Shown here: in pieces, positions 33,543 through 42,290 of the stretch | Layout of the letters: every line of letters starts with the position of its first letter | Position numbering within the stretch: the first letter of the stretch is position 1 | Assembly: GCA_002720095.2 (NCBI GenBank) | Contig: PBGP02000022.1 | Coordinates: 1-64,000 of the forward strand | Direction: 5' to 3' | Origin: Methanobacteriota archaeon | GTDB lineage: Archaea; Thermoplasmatota; Poseidoniia; Poseidoniales; Poseidoniaceae | DNA length: 64,000 nucleotides | Position numbers and translations under genes: made by a program | Notes under the pieces: model-generated | Database searches by the model: none | What the model was told of the DNA's origin: nothing | Seen by the model: only the letters and a program-made list of their open reading frames with translations

Positions 33543-35105
33543 ATGGCAAGATGTCCTTTCTGTATGGCTCCCGTCTCAAAATTTGATGAAATTTGTAGGA
33601 CATGTGGTAGAATTATTACAGGTTCAGCTGGTTCTGAATATAGAACTTCGGGACAATTCAATACAGGTTCTTATTCAGGGGGGGCTTCAATGGGTAGAGC
33701 TCCGCAAATGATGAAACCCCCTAGAAGAATCCAACACAGAAGGAGAAAGAAGGGAAAATTAGGAAAATTAGTATTTGTATCAATAATTGCATGTGTATTT
33801 GTATTTACGCCGGCTAATGAATTAGCAATGAGCCAATGGGCAAATGTTTCTACACAATTACAAGATTTAACAGCTCCAGTGTATCCCAAAGAAGCTACAT
33901 ATACTGTGGATAGAACTCTCACAATGTATAACAAAGATTCTGATAATCACACATTCAAATATAGTTTCGCTGTTCCAAAAGATCGAACTTCAAAGAGTAT
34001 GGAAACATCACAATGGTTAACAGATACGGGAGCCGAAGATGCTTCAAGAATACAAGAAATAATATCTATGTACATAATTCATGAAGATTTTAAGTATGAA
34101 TTGCCAATTGAACGAATTACTAGCACTTTAACACCTGAACTCAGAGGAAAAGACCAAGCGATTCAAATTGGTTCTTCTCAAACAGAGATGTACTGGCCGG
34201 GTGAAGGTGATTCTTCAGATAATTCATTTTGCAGTTTTGGACCTTGTATCAAATGGGAAGGAATTAGTCCAGCAGATGGCGAGGTGTCGATAACTGTGAG
34301 ATATACTGTAAAGTCCACAGCGTATTCATGGTGGTCTGATTTTTCAGGTAATGTTGAAGGGGCTAGTGATGGAATTTCTTTGGAAACATCTGGAACTTAC
34401 TCAGATATAAAATCTAGAGGTCAACATTATGACAGGTTTGCTCAACATTCAGAATGGTTCAAGAGAAACGATAATTCATACGCAATAGATGCTACAGATT
34501 CCGCTATTTTAAGTGCGGTTAATGCCATAGATGGTGAAATCCCCGAGGATCATCAAGAAAATCCATATGCTTTTGCTAGAAGGGCTTTTGAATTCGTCCA
34601 AGATCAAATTACTTACGGCCGCGGAAAAGATATACCAAGGTCTGGACCTTCTTGTCTAAGTGATAAGGTTGGTGATTGTGATGAGCAATCAAATCTTTGG
34701 ATGAGTTTACTTAGAGTCAAAGAGATACCAACTTGGTATGAATTTGGAGCTCTTACTGGTTACACGTTCAAGACATGGGAACCGCACGGATGGTCCAATG
34801 TCATGCTACCTTATGACTCTGATTGGTGTGCTGCTAACAATATAGTTGTCAGTACTTGTTATGTAGAAGCTTCAGTTGATGTTACTAATAATATGTGGTT
34901 ATTTAAACCACCAACAGCTTTAGGGTTATGGATTGAAGTTGATGACAGAGATTCTAGTATTCCTGGAGAAGGCCTATATGATTATTTCTATAGAATTTGG
35001 GCCTGTAATTCTCTATGTGGATATGCTGAAACATGGGAAACAGTTGGAGAAGCGGTTATAACAGGTGGTACGTTCACTAACCCCCAAATAGTAGAAGAGT
35101 TTTAG
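33543..35105 (+). CDS. Zinc-ribbon, membrane-anchored transglutaminase-like protein
   Basis: About 520 residues. The N-terminal zinc ribbon 'CPFCMAPVSKFDEICRTCG' has two CxxC pairs, then a Gly/Ser/Arg-rich linker, one membrane helix ('LVFVSIIACVFVFTPA') and a large, probably extracellular, domain. Near residue ~385 a transglutaminase-like core starts: 'GDCDEQSNLWMSLL' carries the catalytic Cys and 'HGWSNVMLP' the His. Such domains act as cysteine proteases or acyltransferases. Cytoplasmic ribbon outside catalytic domain suggests a membrane-spanning sensor or surface processing enzyme; that is inference. I prefer the ATG at 33543, nine codons after the listed start. TrkA follows by 31 bases. 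Confidence 0.8.
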   Translation: MARCPFCMAPVSKFDEICRTCGRIITGSAGSEYRTSGQFNTGSYSGGASMGRAPQMMKPPRRIQHRRRKKGKLGKLVFVSIIACVFVFTPANELAMSQWANVSTQLQDLTAPVYPKEATYTVDRTLTMYNKDSDNHTFKYSFAVPKDRTSKSMETSQWLTDTGAEDASRIQEIISMYIIHEDFKYELPIERITSTLTPELRGKDQAIQIGSSQTEMYWPGEGDSSDNSFCSFGPCIKWEGISPADGEVSITVRYTVKSTAYSWWSDFSGNVEGASDGISLETSGTYSDIKSRGQHYDRFAQHSEWFKRNDNSYAIDATDSAILSAVNAIDGEIPEDHQENPYAFARRAFEFVQDQITYGRGKDIPRSGPSCLSDKVGDCDEQSNLWMSLLRVKEIPTWYEFGALTGYTFKTWEPHGWSNVMLPYDSDWCAANNIVVSTCYVEASVDVTNNMWLFKPPTALGLWIEVDDRDSSIPGEGLYDYFYRIWACNSLCGYAETWETVGEAVITGGTFTNPQIVEEF

Positions 35106-35136
35106 ACTACAATATAGATATGCTGGAGGTGCATTA

Positions 35137-36549
35137 ATGCGAATCCTAATTGGTGGAGCAGGAGAAGTGGGAAGAGGACTTGCTGAAGTACTATTGAAAG
35201 AAGGAAAAGTTGTTGTTTTAATTGACAACGACCCAGAAGTTATTAGAGAATCGCAGTCAATTAATGCATTGGTTATTCAAGGAGATATTAAGCATAGAAA
35301 ATGCTTAGAAGAAGCAGGCATTTCCGATTCAAACATGTTTATTGCTGTAACGGATTCAGATGAGCAAAATCTAATTGCCTGCGCTCTAGCAAGACATTGT
35401 GTTGAGAAACAAAAAGGCTCAGAATTTGATTTCATGGCTATTGCTAGGGTCAATGACCCAGAGATGTTAATAGAGGCACAAAACGGATATCTAATGGAAT
35501 GGGCAGGAATTAAACACGTAGTTAGTACAATTGATGATTCAATAAATAGATTACAAACTGGTTTACATTGTACCGCATTTGAAGAGGTTTTAGAGCTGGG
35601 TAATGATGCATATATTGTAGAATTGAATCTAACCAAAAAGGCAACAAATTTAGCATATTCAAATTTAAGAGACGCTGGAAAGAATATAGCTGGCTTACCA
35701 ACAATTGTAGGCTTAATGAGGGAAGATAATACCTCTCTTGTACCTGGGCCTGATACAGATTTAGTTCCAGGTGACAGACTGGCATTGGCTACAATAGGAA
35801 CTGGTTCATTTCACAGAATAGTTAGACTAACTGGCAATGAAGAAGAAGAATTTCCAAGTAATCCAAGAGTTCTGATATTTGGCGCTAATTTATTAGGTAA
35901 GAGGTTAGTTTCAACTTACTTAAAAAATGGTTGCAGGGTGACAGTAGTCGAAGAAGATTTAGAATTAGCTAATAATTTAGCAGGAAGTTCTCTTGGAAGT
36001 CACAGATTACTTGATATAATTAATGGAGAGCATCGTGATGTAGATTTATTAAAGGATATTGATGTAGAAAGTCATGATATCGCATTAGCAGCCTTGGAAG
36101 ATGATCATGCAAGTATTGCAGCAGTATTGCTGGCTCAAGATATGGGGGTTGATAGAACTGGTTTAATTTTAAATGATGGAAAACTGGTAAAAGTGGTCCA
36201 TAGGATGGGAATTACTTATGCAGTCGCCAGAAGGAAAGTTGCGATAGATGCCATATTAACTACAATTCATAGTTATTTACCCGGTGCGTACAACATGCTT
36301 GAAAGTATTCCAAATATTGTTGGGATGAGTGTACCTGTTTTGGAAGGACATAAGTTCATTGGCAAGACTTTAGAAGATTGCAAGTTCCCTAGGGGATGCA
36401 AAGTAGTTTTTATCCAAAGAACTGTTAATAATAATAGAACTATGACATTGTCAGCTGACTCAAACAAGCAATTACTTGTTAATGATAGGCTGATAGTATT
36501 TATGCCTACAGAGAGAGTATCTTCATTTGAAAGAAGTATGGGTGGTTGA
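35137..36549 (+). CDS. trkA: Trk potassium uptake regulatory protein TrkA
   Basis: A 470-residue cytosolic gate with two Rossmann (RCK-N) domains, each followed by an RCK-C domain. First nucleotide motif: 'IGGAGEVGRGLAEVLLKEG' with acidic end-of-strand 'IDNDPE'. Second: 'FGANLLGKRLVSTYLKNG' with 'VEEDLE'. This double arrangement matches bacterial TrkA (458 residues) rather than single-domain KtrA. It binds NAD(H) and controls the TrkH channel. The last 23 bases overlap the trkH ORF. Confidence 0.93.
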   Translation: MRILIGGAGEVGRGLAEVLLKEGKVVVLIDNDPEVIRESQSINALVIQGDIKHRKCLEEAGISDSNMFIAVTDSDEQNLIACALARHCVEKQKGSEFDFMAIARVNDPEMLIEAQNGYLMEWAGIKHVVSTIDDSINRLQTGLHCTAFEEVLELGNDAYIVELNLTKKATNLAYSNLRDAGKNIAGLPTIVGLMREDNTSLVPGPDTDLVPGDRLALATIGTGSFHRIVRLTGNEEEEFPSNPRVLIFGANLLGKRLVSTYLKNGCRVTVVEEDLELANNLAGSSLGSHRLLDIINGEHRDVDLLKDIDVESHDIALAALEDDHASIAAVLLAQDMGVDRTGLILNDGKLVKVVHRMGITYAVARRKVAIDAILTTIHSYLPGAYNMLESIPNIVGMSVPVLEGHKFIGKTLEDCKFPRGCKVVFIQRTVNNNRTMTLSADSNKQLLVNDRLIVFMPTERVSSFERSMGG

Positions 36550-38200
36550 CTTGAGAAAAGATGTGATAGGATTAATTGTGGGTATCACATTAATCGCAAT
36601 TTCAATTCCAATGCTAATAGCATTTATTTTAGGTTTAATTTTAGATAAAAATCTTGAAAACACTATGAAAGCTTTCCTAATACCTCTAATACTATCTGTT
36701 TTAATAGGTTTTTCCTTATTTTTTAGAACTAGATATAAGGTAAAAGATAGAAATGTTAGAGATCGTGAAGCCTTTGTTGCAGTGGCTTTGGCATGGCCAG
36801 CTGTAGTATTAGTTGGTGCATTACCTTACTGGTTAGGAGGAATGTTTTGGGGACCATTTAATGGTGCCCCAGGAGCTCTGGAATTAATTAGAGGTTTCGT
36901 CAATTCTTGGTTTGAATCAATGTCGGGTTTTACAACTACAGGAGCTACTGTTATATCTCCGCAAACTAGTCCAGTATGTATGACTGGAATTGTTGATGAT
37001 TGTATATATTCACAGTCAAAAGGGTTGCTATTATGGAGGAGTATGACACAATGGTTGGGTGGAATGGGTATAATTATGTTGGGAATGTTAATACTTTCCA
37101 GACTCCTTGGTGGGGGAATGAATATTGCTCGCGCAGAGTTGACTGGTCCAACATATTCTAAAATTAGGCCAAGGATTCAAGAAACAGCGTTAGTTCTTTG
37201 GGGCATATATATCTTATTTACTTTTTTAGAAGCTTTAATATTATTCGGATTAGGATTCCATCCAGATATAAACATGGATTTGTTTGATGCAGTAAATCAT
37301 GCATTAACTACCATGCCGAGTGGAGGTTTTGGCACACATGATGCAAGTATCGGATATTATGACAGTGCGATTGTAGAAGCAGTAATTGTATTTTTCATGT
37401 TCCTCACAGGTGTCAATTTCACGCTAATATATTTCGCAATGATTAGAGATTGGCAAAAATTATGGAGTGATGAGGAATTAAAATTATATGCTTTTGTATT
37501 GATTGTAGCAGCATTATTTATGGCTGTGAATTTAGCACTTTCTTTTGAAATTGGTTTAGGTGAGTCTTTTAGAAGAGGTATTTTTCAGGCTGTTTCAATA
37601 GGTACCTCAACAGGTTATTCTAGCGCAGATTTTGCAGCATGGCCTGCTTTTTCCACTTTAATACTATTATTCCTGATGGTTATTGGGGCTAGTGCAGGAT
37701 CTACTTCCGGTGGATTAAAAATGCTTAGGCTGAACCTCGCAATCAAAGCAGGCATGAGAGAATTGTCAAGGATATTTAATCCTCACCAAATTAAGAAAAT
37801 TAGGCATAATGGAGAAACAATTTCTGACGAGAGGTTGTGGAATATATTCGGTGTTTTGATATTATGGGTTCTTCTATTTATGGGTAGTTGTCTAATTATA
37901 GCTTTGCTAGAAAGAGGAGAAAACTTTGATATGCAGACAATCATATCAGTCGTAGCAGCTTGTTTAGGAAATACAGGTCCCGCATTGGGATCTTTCGGTC
38001 CAAGTAATACTTACGCAGAAATGCACTTTTCAACCTTAATCATGACATCTGTGTTAATGTGGTTGGGAAGATTGGAACTACTAACAGTTCTAATTCTTAT
38101 ACACCCAAGAACGTGGTCAGACGATAAAACGGGGGAGTTGACATTCTTCAAGAATATCAAAAATCGTTTCACAGACGTATTAAACAAATTTAGGAGATAA
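36527..38200 (+). CDS. trkH: Trk potassium uptake channel TrkH
   Basis: A 557-residue K+ translocator with four M1-P-M2 repeats. The four filter loops can be read: 'SGFTTTGAT', 'TMPSGGFGTH', 'SIGTSTGYSS' and 'GNTGPALGSF'. The N-terminal pair of helices precedes them as in bacterial TrkH. The listed start is TTG inside trkA; GTG at 36542 or TTG at 36551, just after 'ggtgg', are as likely. TrkA and TrkH in tight tandem form a complete K+ uptake system. Confidence 0.93.
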   Translation: MKEVWVVDLRKDVIGLIVGITLIAISIPMLIAFILGLILDKNLENTMKAFLIPLILSVLIGFSLFFRTRYKVKDRNVRDREAFVAVALAWPAVVLVGALPYWLGGMFWGPFNGAPGALELIRGFVNSWFESMSGFTTTGATVISPQTSPVCMTGIVDDCIYSQSKGLLLWRSMTQWLGGMGIIMLGMLILSRLLGGGMNIARAELTGPTYSKIRPRIQETALVLWGIYILFTFLEALILFGLGFHPDINMDLFDAVNHALTTMPSGGFGTHDASIGYYDSAIVEAVIVFFMFLTGVNFTLIYFAMIRDWQKLWSDEELKLYAFVLIVAALFMAVNLALSFEIGLGESFRRGIFQAVSIGTSTGYSSADFAAWPAFSTLILLFLMVIGASAGSTSGGLKMLRLNLAIKAGMRELSRIFNPHQIKKIRHNGETISDERLWNIFGVLILWVLLFMGSCLIIALLERGENFDMQTIISVVAACLGNTGPALGSFGPSNTYAEMHFSTLIMTSVLMWLGRLELLTVLILIHPRTWSDDKTGELTFFKNIKNRFTDVLNKFRR

Positions 38201-38223
38201 TGTTAATACTTCAATAAACTCAA

Positions 38224-38847
38224 TTAATCTATCTCAAGTAGATGTCCCATTCTGGTTTTCTTTGTTTTAAGATACTCAATGTTGGATTTACACATTCCGC
38301 TGATGTGAGAAATGCGATCAGTGACGATAATTCCATTTTTACGAAGGCCGTTAATCTTCAGAGGGTTATTTGTCATCAAACGCACTCTTTTGATACCTTT
38401 ACTTTTCAGCATATCAGCAGCAATCTTGTAATCTCTGGCATCAGCCGGTAGTCCAAGAGCTAAGTTAGCATCAAGTGTATCGTAACCTTCATCCTGTAGA
38501 GCATATGCTTTAATCTTAGATTCTAAGCCTATTCCACGACCCTCTTGACGAAGATAGACAATAGCTCCTGCTCCTTCTTGTTGAATTAATTGCATTGATT
38601 TTTTCAGTTGTGCTCCGCAGTCACACTTTAATGATCCAAATGCATCACCTGTTAGACATTCGGAATGAATTCTTATTAACGGGTTGTCTGACTTGGTAAA
38701 TCCTTCAGTATACAGTAAGGAGTGCTCCATACCGTTTTCATCTGAGGTTACTGCAATTCTAAAATTTCCACTTTCTGTTGGCAAATGTGCGTCTGATTCA
38801 ATATCACTACTTTCTCTAACACCAGTTTTGCTTGTATTGTTTGGCAT
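38224..38847 (-). CDS. ribA: GTP cyclohydrolase II
   Basis: A 207-residue zinc enzyme making the first riboflavin precursor from GTP. Zinc Cys ligands sit in 'HSECLTGDAFGSLKCDCG' and the GTP-binding/catalytic 'YLRQEGRGIGL' follows. 'TLDANLALGLPADARDY' and the C-terminal 'LMTNNPLKINGLRKNGI' complete the bacterial RibA fold. No RibB domain is fused. Most archaea use the unrelated GTP cyclohydrolase III (ArfA), so this is a bacterial-type replacement. It ends 24 bases from the convergent trkH stop; RFC-L lies upstream. Confidence 0.93.
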   Translation of the reverse strand: MPNNTSKTGVRESSDIESDAHLPTESGNFRIAVTSDENGMEHSLLYTEGFTKSDNPLIRIHSECLTGDAFGSLKCDCGAQLKKSMQLIQQEGAGAIVYLRQEGRGIGLESKIKAYALQDEGYDTLDANLALGLPADARDYKIAADMLKSKGIKRVRLMTNNPLKINGLRKNGIIVTDRISHISGMCKSNIEYLKTKKTRMGHLLEID

Positions 38848-38928
38848 GTTACGAGGTTCCCTGGTTAGCTTATGAATAAATGTTTGACTGAATTAAACAA
38901 ATTTGACAAATTTGTTGGCATCATTAGA

Positions 38929-40422
38929 TTAAAATAAGGTTGATTGGCCATCTGGTTTTTCATCATTCGCATTCTTAATTTCTTCATTGGATTTTATTTT
39001 TGGGTTAAAATCTCTTTTTTCGTACTTTTCAAGTAAATTTTTAGTAGATTTTTTATTTGGATCTAGTTTTGAGATAAATACGTGTTGATTGAAATCTAAA
39101 CCTAGTTTACGGCTCAAATATATATTGTATGGCCATTCTTTGTTAATTTTTTCATTATAGAAACCTTGAATTAGTGGGTAAATTTCGTTTTTAGATGTAT
39201 TGAGTCCGATATCAAATTTTTTTGAGATTTGGTTGATTATTTCATGTCTCTTTACACCTTCATTACTGCGTCTAAGAAAATCTGGAAAGTTTAAAAAAAG
39301 TTTATTTCTACTGTTTACATTTGCTAGGATTGTACTCAGTGCACAAATGTTTGAACCCCAGTACCAACTTCTGTACGCCTTATTTTCATAGATAACAGGT
39401 AGTAAATTATCTGCAAATGATAGTAACTCTGCCGACTTCTTTATTGTATCTATATCTGATAGAATTCTTGGATTATTCCAAGAGATCCATGCTATCATTT
39501 CATCAGGTGTTTTATCCAAATTAGTCATAATATTGTGTGATAATTTTGCAGAACTGGACTTGTATAGTTTCTCCAAACCTGGAAACAAATCGATAGCATG
39601 ATCTCTAGAACCTATAGAAATCTGTCTTTCTACATCAGCCATCAAAATTTCACCACTAGATATTAATGCGACTGACTGTAAATCTTTAATCAAAGCGCGA
39701 ATATCCCCTCCATTTACAGAGATTAATTTCTCTAAAGCGGATACTTGGATTTTATATCCTTCTGATTTTAATATTCTATTTGCTATTTCACGAAGCTCGA
39801 TATTACTCGCTCTTTTGAATTGAATTAAATCCATATTTTTCATAAAGCGATTCCTTCTTTCTTTCCAACCGCTTCCGAGCCCCCAAAACCTCATTGCGTC
39901 GTTACATGCAAGAATAATTGGCTCCCTTGTATTAGAAATTAAGTTGATTAATTCTGCCTTACCACCAGAGTCACCAGATAGAAGGGTATTTGGATTCTTA
40001 TCTGCTGATAAATTATCAAAAATTCTTTTTTCACTAATTTTTGAAATTTTGCCAGACATATGGTCTACTTCATCTAATAAGATGATGCTTCTTTTAATTT
40101 CTCCTTCGTAACTAAATAGAGAACTATTAACTGCACCAGAAGTAGCCACCTTTCTTATTGCAGCAGCATTTCTTTCTTCACTAGCGTTCAGTTCTATAAT
40201 GTTCCAATTTTTTTCAAAAGCAATGGCCCTTGCTATAGATGTTTTACCTACACCTGGTGGTCCAACCAATAAGATGCATTTTTTTTTAGGTATTCCATTT
40301 TCCCATTCCTTAATCCATTTCTTTACACTGTTGATAGCATCTTTATTACCAACAAGTTCACCTTCATGCCTAGGTCTGTATTTTTCTGTCCAGTCGGAGT
40401 GTTCAGAAGCAGGCCCTTGCAT
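38929..40422 (-). CDS. rfcL: Replication factor C large subunit
   Basis: About 497 residues. An AAA+ ATPase clamp loader that opens PCNA. 'WTEKYRPRHEGELVGN' is the family N-terminus; then Walker A 'LLVGPPGVGKTS', 'LNASEERN', Walker B 'IILLDEVDHMSG' and sensor-1 'ILACNDAMRFWG'. The C-terminal helical collar follows, and the protein ends exactly in 'GQSTLF', a PCNA-interacting peptide like those closing other archaeal RFC-L. I chose ATG 40422 (after 'gtggagtggg') over the listed GTG. The small subunit is elsewhere. GlyRS lies upstream. Confidence 0.93.
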   Translation of the reverse strand: MQGPASEHSDWTEKYRPRHEGELVGNKDAINSVKKWIKEWENGIPKKKCILLVGPPGVGKTSIARAIAFEKNWNIIELNASEERNAAAIRKVATSGAVNSSLFSYEGEIKRSIILLDEVDHMSGKISKISEKRIFDNLSADKNPNTLLSGDSGGKAELINLISNTREPIILACNDAMRFWGLGSGWKERRNRFMKNMDLIQFKRASNIELREIANRILKSEGYKIQVSALEKLISVNGGDIRALIKDLQSVALISSGEILMADVERQISIGSRDHAIDLFPGLEKLYKSSSAKLSHNIMTNLDKTPDEMIAWISWNNPRILSDIDTIKKSAELLSFADNLLPVIYENKAYRSWYWGSNICALSTILANVNSRNKLFLNFPDFLRRSNEGVKRHEIINQISKKFDIGLNTSKNEIYPLIQGFYNEKINKEWPYNIYLSRKLGLDFNQHVFISKLDPNKKSTKNLLEKYEKRDFNPKIKSNEEIKNANDEKPDGQSTLF

Positions 40423-40462
40423 TACCCACTCCACTTATCTGTGCTCTTTTAATATAATGTTG

Positions 40463-42217
40463 TTAAACTATTTTTGTGGCAAAATCTAGGAGTTCAGAAA
40501 CCGTAATTCGTTCCTGTTCCTGTGAATCTCTGTATCTGATTGTAATAGTTTCATCTTCGATAGTTTGAAGATCCACAGTTACGGCGAATGGAATTCCTAT
40601 TTCATCACCTCTTGCATATCTTCTACCAATAGATTTACTACCGTCGTAAATGACACTAATTCCATCAACTTCTCTTAATAGCTGACTGATTGAATCAGCT
40701 TTTTGTTTCATACCATCTTTTTCGTACAATGGATACACAGCAAAATTAAGCGGAGCAATTTTTTTATTCAAAGATAATATTGTATAATTTTCATCGTCTT
40801 TCTTATTAATTTCATTGTAAGAATGTTCAAGAATGTGCCAAATGATTCTGTCTATTCCGAATGCAGGCTCTACAACATGTGGTATAAACCACTCACCTCT
40901 GTCAACTGTCTTAATATCTTTAATTTCTACCATTTCTTTTTGTATCAAAAAAGTTTCTTCTCCTACCTCTAACTCAAAAGGAAATGATTCTGGTATATTT
41001 TTAATTTTTAATAGTTTTTCAGATATTGCTTTACTATAATTCTTAAATTTTGGTCCAATGACAGACTGAACAGGAGAACATACTGTTTTTTCAATAACTT
41101 TTTCAGTTTCAAAGTCTCTCCAAATTTTTAAATCATTCGTGTTAATAAATTTATCATGTGCTTCCAAATCGTAACTTCCCCTATGCGCTATCCCTACACA
41201 TTCAATCCACCCATAACTGCCAAAAATTTCTAAATCCCAACAATCTGTTGCATAATGAGCCATCTCATTTTTTTCATGCTGTCTAAATCTAAGAAATTCT
41301 GGATTTAATCCTAAATCAATCATTAATTCGTACGTTTTTATCATAAACCATCCTACTGTTTCGTGCTTCACAATTCCGTTTTTAACAGCATCAAAAATTG
41401 TTGTTTCCAATTCTTTTTGCTTGGATTCACTGCCATCGGGGATTAGTTTCAGCAATGTATCGTTCCAAATTTCCAAATTGTGGGAAGTAGACTTTTTAGG
41501 ATCTATAAAATATTCTAATTCAGCCATATTGAATTCTCTTAATCTTATTATTCCCTGTCTTGGACTAATTTCATTTCTATAGCCTTTACCTAATTGTACA
41601 GCTCCAAATGGTAGCTTGCCCCGAAAAAATCTGCTAATTGTTGGAAATTGTAGAAACATACCTTGAGCAGTTTCAGGCCGCATGTAAGCTGTCCGACCAT
41701 TTTTACTAGCACCAATTGTCGTTGAAAACATTAAATTTAATGGCTGGGGTATTGACCATTTGCTACTTTTGCATGTAGGACACTTGATTAAATTATTTTC
41801 AAATTCACTGAATAAATCTTCCTGAGATAATGAATCAGGATTAGGATGTATTTCCTCTAGTAGATGGTCAGATCGGAAAATAGAGTTACATGATTTACAT
41901 TCAGAAGCAAAATCATTGAATGCCCCGATGTGGCCACTAGCCATCAAAACTTCTTTTGGGGTAATCGTTGGAGAGTCTATTTCTACAATGTTTCCTAATG
42001 CAATCCAATGATTTAACCACATCTTATTGACGTTTGATTTTAATCGGCCTCCTAATGGCCCATAATCATAAAGTCCAGCAATACCTCCATATAATTCAAA
42101 TGCAGGCTGAATATAACCTCTTTTCTTAAGTAATGACATGAGCTTTTTACCATTATTTTCCATTTGAGCCATTTGTTTCAACATGTCCAAGTGTTTAGAG
42201 GTTATCAATAAACCCAT
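40463..42217 (-). CDS. glyS: Glycyl-tRNA synthetase (alpha2, class II)
   Basis: A 584-residue class IIa synthetase. 'LMSLLKKRGYIQPAFELYGG' and 'YDYGPLGGRLKSNVNKMW' are the N-terminal GlyRS signature. 'CKSCNSIFRSDHLLEE' and 'IKCPTCKSSKW' form a zinc site insertion. 'MRPETAQGMFLQF' and 'FGAVQLGKGYRNEISPRQG' are motif 2; 'EPAFGIDRIIWHIL' is motif 3 with its Arg. The C-terminal anticodon-binding domain contains 'GRRYARGDEIGIPFAV'. This is the archaeal/eukaryotic alpha2 type. Divergent from the giant helicase. Confidence 0.96.
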   Translation of the reverse strand: MGLLITSKHLDMLKQMAQMENNGKKLMSLLKKRGYIQPAFELYGGIAGLYDYGPLGGRLKSNVNKMWLNHWIALGNIVEIDSPTITPKEVLMASGHIGAFNDFASECKSCNSIFRSDHLLEEIHPNPDSLSQEDLFSEFENNLIKCPTCKSSKWSIPQPLNLMFSTTIGASKNGRTAYMRPETAQGMFLQFPTISRFFRGKLPFGAVQLGKGYRNEISPRQGIIRLREFNMAELEYFIDPKKSTSHNLEIWNDTLLKLIPDGSESKQKELETTIFDAVKNGIVKHETVGWFMIKTYELMIDLGLNPEFLRFRQHEKNEMAHYATDCWDLEIFGSYGWIECVGIAHRGSYDLEAHDKFINTNDLKIWRDFETEKVIEKTVCSPVQSVIGPKFKNYSKAISEKLLKIKNIPESFPFELEVGEETFLIQKEMVEIKDIKTVDRGEWFIPHVVEPAFGIDRIIWHILEHSYNEINKKDDENYTILSLNKKIAPLNFAVYPLYEKDGMKQKADSISQLLREVDGISVIYDGSKSIGRRYARGDEIGIPFAVTVDLQTIEDETITIRYRDSQEQERITVSELLDFATKIV

Positions 42218-42290
42218 TTGGATACAACTTATGATACAAATTGGTTACAAAGTGATAATTTTCCGTCCGCTGGTTTTATAACTACATATC

